NCBI GenBank assembly: GCA_008921705.1
Contig: VFFE01007215.1
Span: 1,213,669-1,277,668, forward strand
Length of the DNA: 64,000 bases
DNA from: Burhinus oedicnemus
Taxonomy: Eukaryota; Chordata; Aves; Charadriiformes; Burhinidae
Direction: 5' to 3'
Below, piece after piece: positions 1 to 12,674 of this stretch (within the stretch, counting starts at the first letter, position 1; the number at the start of each line of letters is the position of its first letter). The notes beneath the pieces were generated by a model. The model was not told the origin of the DNA and ran no database searches. It saw only the letters and a program-made list of their open reading frames with translations. The translations under genes were made by a program, and so were the position numbers.

Positions 1-489
1 ACCCCAAGCCCCGTTCAGGCGGGCGGGGAAGCGGCTGGGGCGCCCCGAGGGCTGCGCCCCCCGCACCGGGCAGGGAAACGCCGGGAAAAGTTTGAGCGGG
101 GGAAGGGGCGGCAGCAGCCGCCAGCACCGACGCCACCTGGGAGGCTGGCCGAGGAGGAGGAGGAGGGGAGGAAGGAGAGTTTGTGCGGCGCCCGAAGCCC
201 GCGCCATGCCCGCCCCTGCGAGCCACGCACCGGCAGCCTGCGGACACGCGTGGGTCACCCTCCCCGCCGCACCGGGCCCCACAGAGCAGCGGCGCCGGGG
301 CGGGGGGGGCGGCCCCTCTGCAGCCCCACCGCCGCTCCTCGGGAGCGAGAGCCGGGTCCTGGCGCGGCGTCACCCGCGGCTCCCAGCGACCCTCGTCCCC
401 TTCCCTCCCCTTCCCCGGCGGACACCCCGGGCGCGGCGCGACCCCCGCCACGCCGCCCGCCCTCACCTGGGCGCCGAGCGACGACTCAC

Positions 490-601
490 CTGCGGAAAGC
501 TGGGCCCGGGCCGCCCCGAGCAGGGCGGGCGAGGAGCCGGCCAGCAGGGCGAGCGCCGCCAGCAGCGGCAGCGAGGCGGCGGCGCCGGCCCCCCTGCCCA
601 T
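490..601 (-). CDS. First coding exon (signal peptide) of an unidentified secreted or membrane protein; partial gene
   Basis: Reading the minus strand, an ATG at 601-599 in a good Kozak context (G at -3, G at +4) opens a 37-codon frame. It begins MGRGAGAAASLPLLAALALL and continues through AGSSPALLGAARAQLSA. This is a textbook signal peptide: a short Arg-containing start, a Leu/Ala hydrophobic core, and small residues before a likely cleavage near AARA-Q. The frame then meets CAG|GTGAGT at 490/489, a consensus splice donor, leaving the intron in phase 1. A signal-peptide exon ending in phase 1 is common in genes for extracellular proteins built from Ig, EGF, CUB or sushi-type modules. The rest of the gene lies left of the window, so the product cannot be named. 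The upstream 5' UTR exon boundary is unknown. Overlapping longer frames in other phases lack this signal-peptide and donor arrangement. Confidence in the exon is good; in function, only 'enters the secretory pathway'. Confidence 0.72.
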
Positions 602-994
602 GCCGACTTGCGGAGAAGTTTCCCAAAGAGGCCGGGGCTGCCCCGGCCCGCGGCGGCGGGCGGAGCTCGCCTCGCCCGCCCCGGCGCCTCGCCAGGAGAC
701 ACCCCACCACCACCACCCCCGCGCCGAGGGGTGCCCGCTGGCCCCGGGGCCAGCCCGCTGGGGCAGCCGTCTGCGGCGCGACGGGCGCGGCGGCGGCACC
801 GGCTCCCCTCGTACTCCGGAGTTACTTTGCTGCTGGGCGAGCGGGGCGGGAGGGAGGAGCCGAGCGCGCACGTCCAACCCCCGCTCCCCGGCACTCGGCG
901 GGGGGAACGTGGGACTCCGGCCCGCAGCCCGAAGCGGGCGGAGCGGCGCCCGGCAGCGCCTCCTGCTGCAGGCGCGGGGGCCAGCACCGCCTGG

Positions 995-1115
995 GCTCGG
1001 CTCGGCGCTGCCCGGCCCGGCGCCGCTCTGCGGGGCACGGCTGGGCTCCGCTCCGCTCCCTCCGGCACGGCACAAGCCGGGCTCAGCGCGGCTCTTCGGC
1101 TCGGCTCGGCACAGC
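995..1115. repeat. GC-rich low-complexity stretch within the CpG island
   Basis: Imperfect repeats of GGCTCGG, GGCACGG and CCGCTCC units cover this segment. It probably lies in the 5' UTR or core promoter of the minus-strand gene. It explains several long spurious open frames here. Confidence 0.5.
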
Positions 1116-1212
1116 CCCCCGGCCGGGGTGGAGGGGAGGACCTGCCGCCTCCGGAGGAGAAGGAGGGGGTGAAGAGGGGCGAAAGGGAGAAGGCGGCGCC
1201 GGCTGAGCTGGC

Positions 1213-1235
1213 GGGGTGGGGAGGTCGGGGCAGGG
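1213..1235 (+). other. Potential G-quadruplex motif
   Basis: Four G runs (1213-1216, 1218-1221, 1227-1230, 1233-1235) are separated by loops of 1, 5 and 2 bases, which fits the canonical intramolecular G-quadruplex pattern. It sits at the outer edge of the CpG island, upstream of the minus-strand first exon. Confidence 0.5.
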
Positions 1236-2013
1236 AGCGCGGCCGGGGGGCGGCGGAGGGTCCCGGGCGCCGTTTGCGGGGGAAGAGTCCCGCCGCCCCG
1301 GCTGCGATCCGCTGGCGATTCCTGCTTTTGGAAACGCGTTACAGCTCGGGTGGCGAGCGCGGCGTTATCGTCGTGCATCGAGCAGCCTGGCTGCATCTTC
1401 CAGCCAGGGTTTGCGTTTTTTCTTTGCCCCCCGCTCTTTGGCAGCAGGCGTCGTAATGCCAGTGGAGTCTCATTGATCGGAACTGAAATTGTAATAAACG
1501 GTATTGCCATTAATGCTATCGTTTCCACATGTAATAAATAACCGACCTTTCCGACAGCTCTGTATGCAGCTGTACGACTCCGACACCCGCGGGTTGTGAA
1601 GCAGGCTCTTCTCGCCAGATCCAGACTCCAGGTATGGCACATAATAAAGGCCTCTGTCTCTGAAAGCACTGGAGGTCCGTACGCTTCCAGAGCTTAGGAC
1701 CCTAAAAAGCATTTGGAATAACAGATAAAGGCACCAGTGCTGGAATTTCTGTTTAAATAAGCATAATTTCCTCCACAATTTTTTAACCTATTTTTTTATT
1801 AGTTTTTCTTTTTTGCATGGCAACTTGTAATTAGAGATGTTGTATAATGATTACAACAGAACCTGAAACCACTGGAAACTCACAGGTTTTATTGCAAACT
1901 CGAAATTCAATCCAGGTTCATCAAAGGTTTGCTGTGATTCAAAATCCTTTCCAGCCAATGCATGGCAATTGATAGGTTTGCCGCTAAACCCCGCAAATCC
2001 TCAGGTTTTCACA

Positions 2014-2172
2014 GAAGAAAAAAAAAAGGAAAAAAAAAAGAAACACAACAGTTCGCTTTGTTATACAAACTAACATGTACTTCACAAAAAACAAACAAAC
2101 AAAAAAAACCAAACAAAAAAAAAACCAAAAACACCAAAACCACAAAAAACCAAAACAACCCAACACTAAAAA
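2014..2172. repeat. A-rich low-complexity / simple repeat
   Basis: Two blocks are visible. The first is A-tracts broken by GG at 2018-2043. The second, about 2084-2172, consists of degenerate CAAA, CCAAAA and ACCAAA units. It may be an expanded poly-A tail of an old retroposed sequence, but no body of such an element is recognisable beside it. Confidence 0.8.
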
Positions 2173-5100
2173 TGCTGTACACCTGGAAACCCCTGTACGT
2201 CATTTGGGTGGAGTGGCTGAAAACAAACTTGCATGCTTACTGTGAACTATAAAATGATGTGCTTCAGTGAACACTGGCTCTTTGTTTGAGCTTTGAGAAG
2301 GATGGGAGCTGGGTGAGGCGGATCTCATGACACCCAGTGTTTCAGGAAGGATGGGCCACCTACCGGGTCCAAGTAAACACGGGAAATTCTTCTGAGCAAG
2401 GTGAAGGAAAGTAGTGTGCCAGCCCAGCTCCTGATGCGTTAGGCTATGTCACAATTTCTGTTGTTACGTGGAAATTTTTAATGAAAAAGACGTACCAATT
2501 CACCTTGGCATAGGGGGAGGGGGAGTACATGGGTATCTGATGCCATCCTTTATGCTGGGAGCTATAGAGCTGTGAAAATGACTTCAAGCCAGGTAACTTG
2601 CAACTGGTTTGGAAGGAGGGCAAGGGGGGAGGAGGGCTAATGCCTGCTTCTCCTTAACCACCGTGGCAGTCTCGCAGGCGTCTCTGGGGACCAGCACTGC
2701 AGATTGCCATGTCTGGACAGTGAGAGAGGTTGTTAGGTGGTGGTGGATGTGCAGCACCGGTCGCTGCTTCACTTCACTGCTGTGAGGTGGTGGGTCCTAC
2801 TGACATACGGTCACCTGTGCTTTAGTTTCCCTATCTTCCAGTGGGAGTTTCCTGGGATTTCATCCTTTCTCGTTACTCACATTCCTATTAAAAAGCAACA
2901 AAGAGGATTTGATTGCTATTCTTTCCTTGACTGGAGAGTTCAAGCTTGAGAGGTATGGGTGAGATGCGTACATGACCCCACTTTTCCTCCAGGTGTGCAT
3001 CTGTCAAACTATTATGTGTAGTTCACTCCATGTGTCCTTCTGCTGTACTTGGCATCCTGACAAATACTTAAACTTACACATCAGGTTTGAGATCATTTTT
3101 ATGTTATATGACATGAATGGATTTATTTTTGTTCCAGCTTTTACATTTTTAGAGCTCTAAACGTTTTACAGTCTTTTGCATTTTCAATTAAGAGCAAAGC
3201 ATATTTATATTACCTCTTGCACATCTTTTAAAATCTGTCTGAGCTAACAACTTGTATGCTAAATGTAAGCCAAATATAACAGCAGAAAGACGGAGAGACC
3301 CCACAGTAACATCTTTCCCTCGAGCCCGAGGGGCACTTGGAAGTTAAGGAAGGTACAGTCTTTATCCTGATAATTACAAGCTCTAAATAAAGTGTCAAAT
3401 AAATCTCTGTCAAATTCAAGAAAGTTTGGTTCTGAAATTCTACTAGATGCCACTACCCTCTTTGCATTCCCTGTTAAAACTTTCCCATTATACTTGTGGG
3501 TGTTGCTAAGCCCATCATAACATTTTTTTTTAACACAGGTTATCATTTAACTTTGTTTGTAATGACTGACAGATGTCTAGCGTAATATATCATCTCACAG
3601 TAAAATATCTTAAATTAGCAATATTCCAATGCTGTATGATAGAATTCATATCTAGCATGGTATTTTCCCATGGTATTTGAATAGTATGAAAAATATAGTT
3701 ATGTTATAGCAAAATACATATTCCTAACCAGCGAAAATATTTCCGTCTTCCTTCTTTTTTTTTCAGGAACTTTTAACCATTCTCCTAGAGCACGAGGGAA
3801 TTTCAAGAGACTGAAATGAAATTTTTCTAGCCAAAAGATCACATAGTCAAGGATTCTCATTATCCTGCTGCTCCCACCCAACTTTCCACCTCTCTGCACT
3901 TTTGCTTTCTTTGTGAAAATCTGCTCGCTTATTTTATGAGCCTTAGCAAGATCCAAGGCCTTGAAGATCTGGCTCTTCAAGCTTGGAGATCCTAGAGCAA
4001 ATTGAGAATTGTATTGACTCGAGTTTTCTTGGTGGTATCCACTAATGCCCACAGCAGGGTCTTCATTGTATTTTGACCTCTGAAAAAAACCTCAGTAAAA
4101 TGCACTGCAAATTTCAATTAAATGTATTCTTTTACCACCTGGTGCTCACAGAGGCTTTTTTAGAACATACTAATTCCACAGAGAACCAGTGGCCAATGCT
4201 CTTTCTGTAGCAAACCGCAGACACGTGAACTGGAGAGAAGGAGACAATGCTGAGTCTTACTGATGCCTTCAAACAGTCTCCCCTCATACAGCCGCTTTTT
4301 GGATGCAAATGTGGGGCAGGTAGAGAGTCCAAAAAGGATGGGGATTCACTGCCGCATATCATGTGCGCACAGGTGGACTAAGATAATAAATTCCAAATAG
4401 GAGCACCCCTCGTCACCCAGCTACTTGTGGTACATGGTGGGAACAGGGCATGCAACAGGGGAACTGCTCTGCGACTCTCGGTCCCCAGGAGCACCTCTGT
4501 AGCTCTTGCTTCACGTTCTCCAGCCCCCTTGTCATCAGCGCTAATGACAGGTTCTTGTGATTACAGAGCGCTGTGTGGCATTTCCCATCCTGATCCTCCT
4601 GTTCTCACTTGACCACCAGTCTCAGCAATATCAACCATTCAGGCTAGAACTTCTCATTCTTTAGCCAGAGATGGGATATTACTTTGGTCTGCTTGTAATT
4701 TCTGCAGTTTCGATAAAATAGCCTGTGATTTTTTTAAAAAGAGCACATTCCCTATTATTGACCAAATCCTGTCTTATTTTTTCTTTGAGTAGACACAATA
4801 GTTGACAACTGAAATACAGCATGGGAATAGCCTTCAAGAAGGAGTGAGGCATGGCCTTGTTCTGAAATAAATCGTTTTACTGAATTCCATCCCTTCAAAA
4901 TTACATTGTACCTTGTATTCCTTATGTCAGGGTCCAGCCCAGAAAAAAACTGGTCTCTGAGTTTGTCTAAACGTCAAAGAAACTGTTATGTAAAAGTCTA
5001 TTTTAAGTCTTGTACTGTAAGACACTATTTGGCTAAAGCAAGGGACATCAAGAGCTGGTCTTTGGGAGGCAGCTAGTAGCTGAAGCACAGTACATCTATT

Positions 5101-5829
5101 GGTGATTATGAATGCATTTAACTCCTCAGAACTGTTTAGTTTTAAATGAGTTCTTGCAACACATTTTCTGTACGTATGGGTTTAAACAAATACATCTTTC
5201 CACATTACCTAGATGCTTTTTACTAGTCGTCTTCTACCCCCATGCCATTTGTCACAGCTTCTTGCTTGTGTTCCTCATTAGAAACGTAGGAGGAAACATC
5301 ATTTTGTGCCATAGGGGAAGATACCAACAAGACTTAAGAAGTTTCTGAGGACTTGCAGAGGTACATTGCATTTCTGTACTGATTAGCCAATTCTTTTTAG
5401 ATTGTTGTACCTGCACCTGCTGCTTGCAATGGTTTGAAAGCATGTAGAGCTTTAAAGTCCACAACACTAAAGCTGAGCTTGAACTCAGTTGAAGGTGTTC
5501 GTTCAGGTTTTGGAACAGCTCTGAAAGTGCCCTTCAAAGATTTGTAAGAAATTGTGAGAAAAATGGACAGATGGCCTCAGGGCATGTGTTGCCACTGAAG
5601 TACAGCAGATAAAGGCATCCAACAGTAGACAATGGTTGAGTTGGATGAGGTCTTGCAGGTGTTATTCTGATGCAGTGAAAACTAGAAGCTGATAGAAAAA
5701 TGAATGTAAAAGGATAATATATAGATGGGCCATCTAGAAAGATCATTTTAGCAGCAGCTTTTGCAGCTAAATAGTTGTTGGCTGTGATCAGTATGATAAA
5801 TCACACAGTATTGCTTCTCTTCCCTTATT

Positions 5830-5853
5830 AGGTAAACCTGCAGGTAAACCTGC
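5830..5853. repeat. 12-bp perfect tandem duplication
   Basis: The unit AGGTAAACCTGC occurs twice in immediate succession (5830-5841 and 5842-5853). Confidence 0.85.
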
Positions 5854-8800
5854 ATATATTTGTGGCTTAATTGGGTAAACACGCACATTTAAAATTCAGA
5901 ATGACTGTAAAAAGTTAATGGATGAAAGAAAAAAACTGAAAGTAAAATCAATGTGATCCGAAATCACATTGCGCTTTTTGTCCAGCTTTTACCCAGTCTT
6001 AGCATGTTGTGATTGGCACAAGAAACATGGTGGTATTTTGTCCATAAAAAGAAACGCAGAGCTGGGTAATTTCCTCCTTGAGAACCTTTAAAGAGCACAC
6101 AGTTTGTGAACATTGTCAAGTGATAGGCCTGGAAACACTTAAGTATCTCTTTCCTAAGCTGTTTTTTACAAGGTTTAAGTGATTCGGAGGTCGCAGAGGA
6201 GACATCTCATACAAAACAGACATCAGAAATGCATTTGTGAATGTCAAAGCCTGGCCCCATTACCGACAAAAAAATTCGACAGCTTCATCTGAATGGTGTG
6301 ATTCATCTAGGGAGAGTAATGACATGCAAGTTGTCCATAGCCTCAAGACCTTTCACAGTGCTGTTACGTCCAGTTGTGCTACATCCAGTGATCAGTTTAT
6401 TAAGGAGCCTTGGAGGAAAATTAATTATTTAGATGTACAATAAATTGAGAATTCAGTCTTCCCTCCCTTAATGGAGGTAGCGTTCTTGAGATTACCATTA
6501 GATCCTCAACACCAGACATTGCTGAACTCTTATATGAAAGACAACCTATTTGAGAAAACCTTGAAGTGAAATAAATAAAGCTTATAAATCAAAAATTACT
6601 TTTAAATAACACAGAGCTCTGTAGTGTTTTGCAAGTCTGCTGGGATTGGTAGTGACTTTGTTTGGCGTATTCAGGCATAGGTGTCCAATATAGGTTGCTG
6701 CAAAACCTGTTACTGAAATTAAAGAAAGTTAGGCTTGGCTCGGAGGAGCGCAATTACTCTCCCTGTAATAATTGTTGGTGTTACAGTGGTGTATTCAAAA
6801 CTTTTATGAGATCCGAATTCTTACATGTTTCCACCTCTTCTTGTTAATTGGAAATTGATACATATGAGGGTAGCTGAGGAGTCTGCCTGAATATAAAATG
6901 ATCTAAAAAAACAACCCTGAGCATAAACAAGCACGAGTAAGTGACAATATAAAAAACATTACCCATTCCTCCAGCACATTTATCCATTAAAAAGGAATAT
7001 ATTCAGGTTCTTGCTGTTAACCAGATGACGACTACGATTTGAATAAGAAAGAGGCTCAAGAAGCCCAGTATATGATTCAACCTTACCTTCACAAGTTTTA
7101 ATGATAGCCAGGAATGAAAATTGGAATCTGCAATCAATCAGTCCGTACTCAAGGGAACAAGAATATGATTAAAGACATTTCAGGTCCAGCACTATACTCA
7201 CATTTATTTTTGCATTCTCACTAACTACTAACTGAAGGCAAAACCGGGGCCGAGGTATGTGCACGTCATACCTGTGGCTACGCTGCTGATCAGTGACAGC
7301 CCACCTGAAAAGGAAAGGTCACATCTGGCAGAGGTTTTCCAGCATTACCAGCAATGGGCCAAGGAAAAATGCTAAACAAAATATAGCCCTCTCTTCTTCA
7401 GCCTACCGTGTAAATTTGTCAGCTGGGGTAGGGATATATGACCTCTCAAAGAATGAAGGAATAGATATTGAATTATTTCTAATCTCATATAAAACTGAGG
7501 AATTGTTAATGCTCTGAAGACACTTTTGCAGAAACAATTGCTAAAAATTCATAGGTGCCATCTTGTCTATAGTTTTAGGCAGATTTCATCCCCGAGGGAA
7601 ATTAATCAAGCCACATTAATACATACTCAGCAGACTCACAAGTCATAACTGACGTCTGGTGTAGTGATTGCTCATGTCATTCCACAAAAGCTTTCTCTAT
7701 TAGAACAGTCTTTCACAAGCCGCTACTAAACTTCTCTTCCAAAGTAGAGAATCTCATCAGATAAATCTTACAAACTCATAAAGATTTTGTCTCTGGAGTC
7801 CGACAGCTGTTTTCTGGTTGCTCTTAGAGTGTTACTGCCTCGGTTCTGTGTACTTTAACTCCAAGGATTCAGTGTGACTTTCAGATATCTACCATAAACT
7901 CCTAAGTTTCCACTTTTATGTTGATTCATTTCAGAGCTGAAGTATTCTCTTCAATTCCCAGTTTTTAAAATAAGCTACTAAAATGGAAAAGGCTACCTAC
8001 TCCAAGAATAGATGTGTATATATCTTATCCAAAGTAGGCTAACTTCTGCCCAAAGAGTTTATTGGCAGTTGAATTACCATACTTTGTCTTTGCTGGATGG
8101 CAAGTGACTCACTCTGAATTACTGTATGTCAGGATGTTAGAGCCATGTGTAAAGTTATTCTATTCTTCTTTTTTTCCCTTTTTTTAGTTCTAAATTTAAA
8201 ACTTGTGTTTCTTATATCCAGTTTAAGTTGTGTAATACCTGGAATATTTCTTCTTTCTCTAGAATAAGTTTATAGGAACCAATCAGAAAAGTTGGAGAAA
8301 ACAGCATTATGAAAGACAATCCTATCTGAGACAAGATACTCTAATACATTTAATAATAATTTTATTGAAGGCTAGAGAGTGTTAAGAAGTAAAAACTTTG
8401 TAAAGCAGAATTAGTGGGGTTTACCTGAAAACTTGTTATAGAATTTGTTGTTTCCTGAAAAGAATGTTCCCACAGCCATTTATGTGAGAAAAATTTATGT
8501 TTTGCCTGGCCCAATTGTTCATTTTAGTTTTAAAAACATATCTCCACTGGATTCTGAAATTCTTTTCATTTTAATGCAGATCCAAGGAAAATGTCTTTAC
8601 ATTTTGTGTAGAATAATCTGTCAGCTTTTATAATGAACTTGGCTGCTTTTTTTTCTGTCTGTACTGGGGAGATTCTTTATTATCGGGGTTATCGCTTACT
8701 CAGCTGAGCTGTATTACTGTCCATTTTATCTCAACAATGACAGACCAGGGGACAGAAGAACAGTCCAAGAATACTTATGGCAAATGCGATGCCAACCTTC

Positions 8801-10234
8801 ATCAGCTGTGAAAAATATATTGTACTATATTACCATCCTTTTATGTGTTCTAAATAAGCCCTTCATACATCCTTTGTTTTGCCTAACTCCTTCCAGATGT
8901 CACTTCCCTCAAACAAATCACAGTCCTCAGGTTCTCAGCAATATTTGCTTGCAGATGTAGATGTGTTTATGGATCTTCCTTTAGCTTACAAGAAGGTAGT
9001 TTCTCCAGGTTCAGCGCCTGGATCAATATGTCTTGTTGTTCCACTCTGCATGATACTATTCTGTTCTTGAACTGCCATCTCTTCTGGGTAGGGGCATTTC
9101 AGATACAAACAGGAACTCTACTTCCTTATAGTAATGATAGCAGTAGTAGTGTTGATGCAGTTTGCAGAGTGGTGTTCATCTCTAAAGGATTGAACGTTTT
9201 TCACCTGGAGCTTGGGTTTGGGTAGCTTATTATCTTCCTACGTAAAAACTGCCCCAGGAGACCTGAGGCAGTCTGTAGGATCTCAGTCTGTTTTTCTCCA
9301 CGTTCCAGTCCATTTCTTTCTCCTCTTGGCTGCTCATCCTCTGGAGAAGAAGGACAGGGGTCCCTTCTAGGCTCAGATACCTCAAGGAAGCATTTAAGAA
9401 TTAATCTGACCCAAAAAAGTGCATCATAGTAACTTCTAATGGATCTGATCTTGAGGCTTTGTAAGTCAGCAAGATTTTGGTCTCCAGGAAATTCCAAAAT
9501 ACTTTTTAGGTCCTATTCACAATAATTTGGCACATTTGTCTAATTTCTGGTGTCCCAGTGAGAGTCAGTACCTCTTACAGTGCCCACCTGAGTGCCACCA
9601 CTTAATGACTGCTCACTACGTGGCACCTCTATAATGATAGCACTAGCGACAGCACAACTAAAACAACAGTATCATTAAATCATTTTCCCAGAGGAGATTA
9701 TAGACAACGATGAAGTGAAAGAAGAAAACTATAAATATGAATGATGTTAGTCTTGGAGAAAATCACTGGTTTATTCAGCAGGTAGAAAAAAGACAACAAT
9801 TATCAGAAACCCTGCAGTTCCTACAGATGAAGGGTTAAGATTACCATGAACTCCATCTAACTACAGGTTTTATTTGGACAAAATATAGATTCAGGGAGAA
9901 CCTGTCCTTGCACAGCTGAAATGCCCTTTCTCCTGTTTCCTTTCCCACTGGAGTAATTAGCTATGGTAGCAGTTCAAAAGTGGTTGCCTGGCATTTATGA
10001 TTAGAATTGTTAATTCCAAATTGCTAAATATTTCATTTAATAAGGAGTATAGTCTGCTTAAAATCTCACTTCTGCCTACAGTTTTACATTTGAGGTTACA
10101 AGTAATGTCTACAAATTACTGTACCTGAGAGATTAGAGAGTATATATTCTCCATATTTTCAGTGTGCTCACATGATCCATTTTATAGCACTTCAGGTCAA
10201 GTTATTTGATTGTTTTCTTTATAGAATCAATGAC

Positions 10235-10345
10235 AGCCCTGTCTAGCAGCACTGCCTCTCCACGTGGTACTGCAAATAGTCCCACTGAAATCAGGACCTC
10301 ATTCATCAGGCCTGATGATAATGGCTTGCTAGATTGGGCCAGACC
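10235..10345. repeat. Possible degenerate amniote MITE-like fragment
   Basis: The segment carrying TAGTCCCACTGAAATCAGGA followed by a CATCAGGCCTGATGA palindrome resembles old palindromic interspersed repeats known from birds, turtles and crocodilians. Those contain a 'CCCATTGAAGTCAATGGG' core and 'GATCAGGCC' ends. Similarity was judged by eye and the borders are approximate. Confidence 0.3.
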
Positions 10346-12660
10346 TCATAACTCCCACCTTTCTGAAGGTGTTTTCAAACCATTTGGAAGAGAAAAATGT
10401 ATATGAAAACACCAAACTGGTAAAAATACAAAGTACCTATAAAAATTGATGAGATTTCAAGATTTAGCTTTTAAGGCAGTAGAAGTGTTCATTTGTTGGC
10501 TTACTGTGTAACGTGGTCAGTAACTGTGTCATCCAACAATATCCTCTGTTGAGTGACCACACTTACACTCAACTAAGTCAAAGGTCTGAAAAGGCATTCA
10601 GTCTTTATTTCTGAAGAGTCTAAGTCTTTGCCTCATAATGGATTTCAATGACTAATCAACTTAATTTTAAAAATGTGTCAAGCTTTAAGTTCCAAAAATT
10701 GTTCTTGACAATATCTCTCTAAAATATTCTTTGCTTTTGCCTACACTAATTATTGTTTTATCTATATACTATAGATCTCAGAGGGGGTTGTCAGTAATAA
10801 AATGATTAAAAATATATTGTTAGCAAGCACTTAAGTTAAAATTATTTTTACTGTAATTTTTTAATCATCGACTGTCAGGGATTTGAGTCATGCCTGATTT
10901 ACAATGAAATCTGCATTTCTAACACCTGGAGAAGATAGGTTTTTCTATTGGCTCATGCTAACAAAGAGTACTCCAAAAAGTCTTTGGGATCACAAAGTGG
11001 AAGCCTACCTATCCAGTCATAAATTATAAGCAGTCTCATTAATTTATTTCAGGTTAGCACATGAAGGGTTTTTTATAACCATGGTTGCTATAAGGCAGGT
11101 AGAGTGCCTAGCAGCATGCACGGATTCCAGAGAGGTTTGTGATCTTCTCATCCTGCTGTGTTCAAAGTTTTAAGGATTGTCTTGAAGCGAATGTTTGATG
11201 GATAGCATACAGTGCTCTTCCATCCGGCACTGTGAGTCATAGCACTGTGTATTGTACCAGTTTATTCAACTTCCACAGACCAGCATATCCCACATAGAGA
11301 CCTAAGTGTTTCTTTTTCCTTTCTCTAAGGACAAACTTTCTGATTCTACTTTATATTCTTTATCCACAGCTTGTGAAGTGGAATAGAGTTCCAAATGTGG
11401 AGATGGTGACTTGACTCTGGGTTGTGGGTTTTTTTTTTTTCACGTGGAGAAATAAGCCTTGATTAATGATGAGTTTCTGTTCACAGTGTTCTTTCTTTTA
11501 AAAGGCAAAACCTGTTCTCTGTGTGTGTGGAAGATGACAGATTGACAGCCCTGGGAGACTGAAAGCCCTCTGTTTATCCCCAGTACAGATACAACACAAC
11601 TAGTAAAAATGCAACTTTCCATGAGCTACCCTGCCAATGCGTTTCAGCCCCGATACATGGCCAGGGAAACATTCAGGATGCTAGAGGTTATTTTAGTTAT
11701 CCAGGCTATGTGGTCCTTTTTTCTTTGCTGAAGCTACCCACCGCTATGATGGCAGTTTCTGTGATCTGGGTGTCTGAGAACGCCAACTTTCATTGAGCAG
11801 TCATCCCATGGTAGTGACTTTCATTTAAGACCGATCTGGTCTGAATTTGAACTGCGTTTCATAGATAAATGCCTTAATGTCTTGTTTCCAATCACCTGCA
11901 TCTTTCAGCTACTCTGAGCATCCCTTGTTTGAAAGGAAAAGGAAAAGAGGTTATATTTTGCATTTGTTGGACTGGGGGAAGGGATCTTAGCTGATGATAC
12001 AAGGGGCTGACTGCATTCGTTTCAGTGCTTTGGTGTCTCTCTGGAACTGATGGGGATACGCCTTGAGCTTTTTGTGACTCTTTCTGTGTGGCTATAAAAT
12101 TCAGTGAGTTCAGAGGAAATAGCTGGGGAGTGGTCTGAGCATGTGACGGTGAATAACGTAGTGAACGAGTGGTTATTTGCACACTGATTATTGCAAGAGA
12201 TTTTCACAGATGTGGATTAAGAGGATTATAGATCATAAAATGCTTTAGTACCATTTTGGGAAGTGGTACACTGGAGATGTAAATGAGGAGATATTGTTAA
12301 TGATCAGTTTCTTAGCACATTCCTGTTTCAAGAAAGCCAAAATTAAACCATCATTCTGCGGTGAGGACAGGAAAAGGAACGCTTTGGCTGGGCATATGGC
12401 TGTCTCAGGACAGCAGACGTTGGTGAGGGAGAGGGTGCGATTGAGGCAGGAGTACTCTTGTGATCAGAGAGAAATAGAAAGCAGGAAAGAACATGCAGAG
12501 GAAAGGTGACCAGAGAAGCTCCTCAGGGTCTTTCTTCATGTCCTATGCCTGGCATTCAGTCATACTGCAGTGCTCGGAAAGTAAGGTTAAGATTACGCGA
12601 CTGTGGTGAATTTTGGTCAGGCAGCCCAAGTGAAATACACTTCCCCACCCCCCACCTCCC

Positions 12661-12674
12661 TTTTTTTTTTTTTT
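12661..12674. repeat. Poly-T tract
   Basis: An uninterrupted run of 14 T follows a C-rich pyrimidine stretch. No attached retroelement body is recognised. Confidence 0.9.

Larger units (their letters stand above)
1..1480. promoter_or_regulatory. CpG island / promoter region of a minus-strand gene
   Basis: The sequence is extremely G+C- and CpG-rich from the window start to about 1.3 kb, then falls abruptly to AT-rich DNA by about 1.48 kb. It surrounds a minus-strand first coding exon with a signal peptide, so it is best read as the promoter and 5' untranslated region of that gene. GC-box-like GGGGCGG-type runs occur (for example around 100-110 and 300-315). A low-complexity stretch of GGCTCGGCTCGG-type repeats lies at roughly 995-1115. 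No TATA box was recognised. Long open frames on both strands here are a by-product of few AT-rich stop codons and are not taken as genes. Transcription start sites cannot be placed from sequence alone; a divergent plus-strand transcript is possible but unsupported. Confidence 0.85.

Noticed and set aside
92..1456. 454-codon and other long open frames across the CpG island, both strands
   Set aside because: They arise from the scarcity of AT-containing stop codons in G+C-rich DNA. They are low complexity (Arg/Ala/Pro/Gly), have no domain, and overlap the better supported signal-peptide exon and its promoter.
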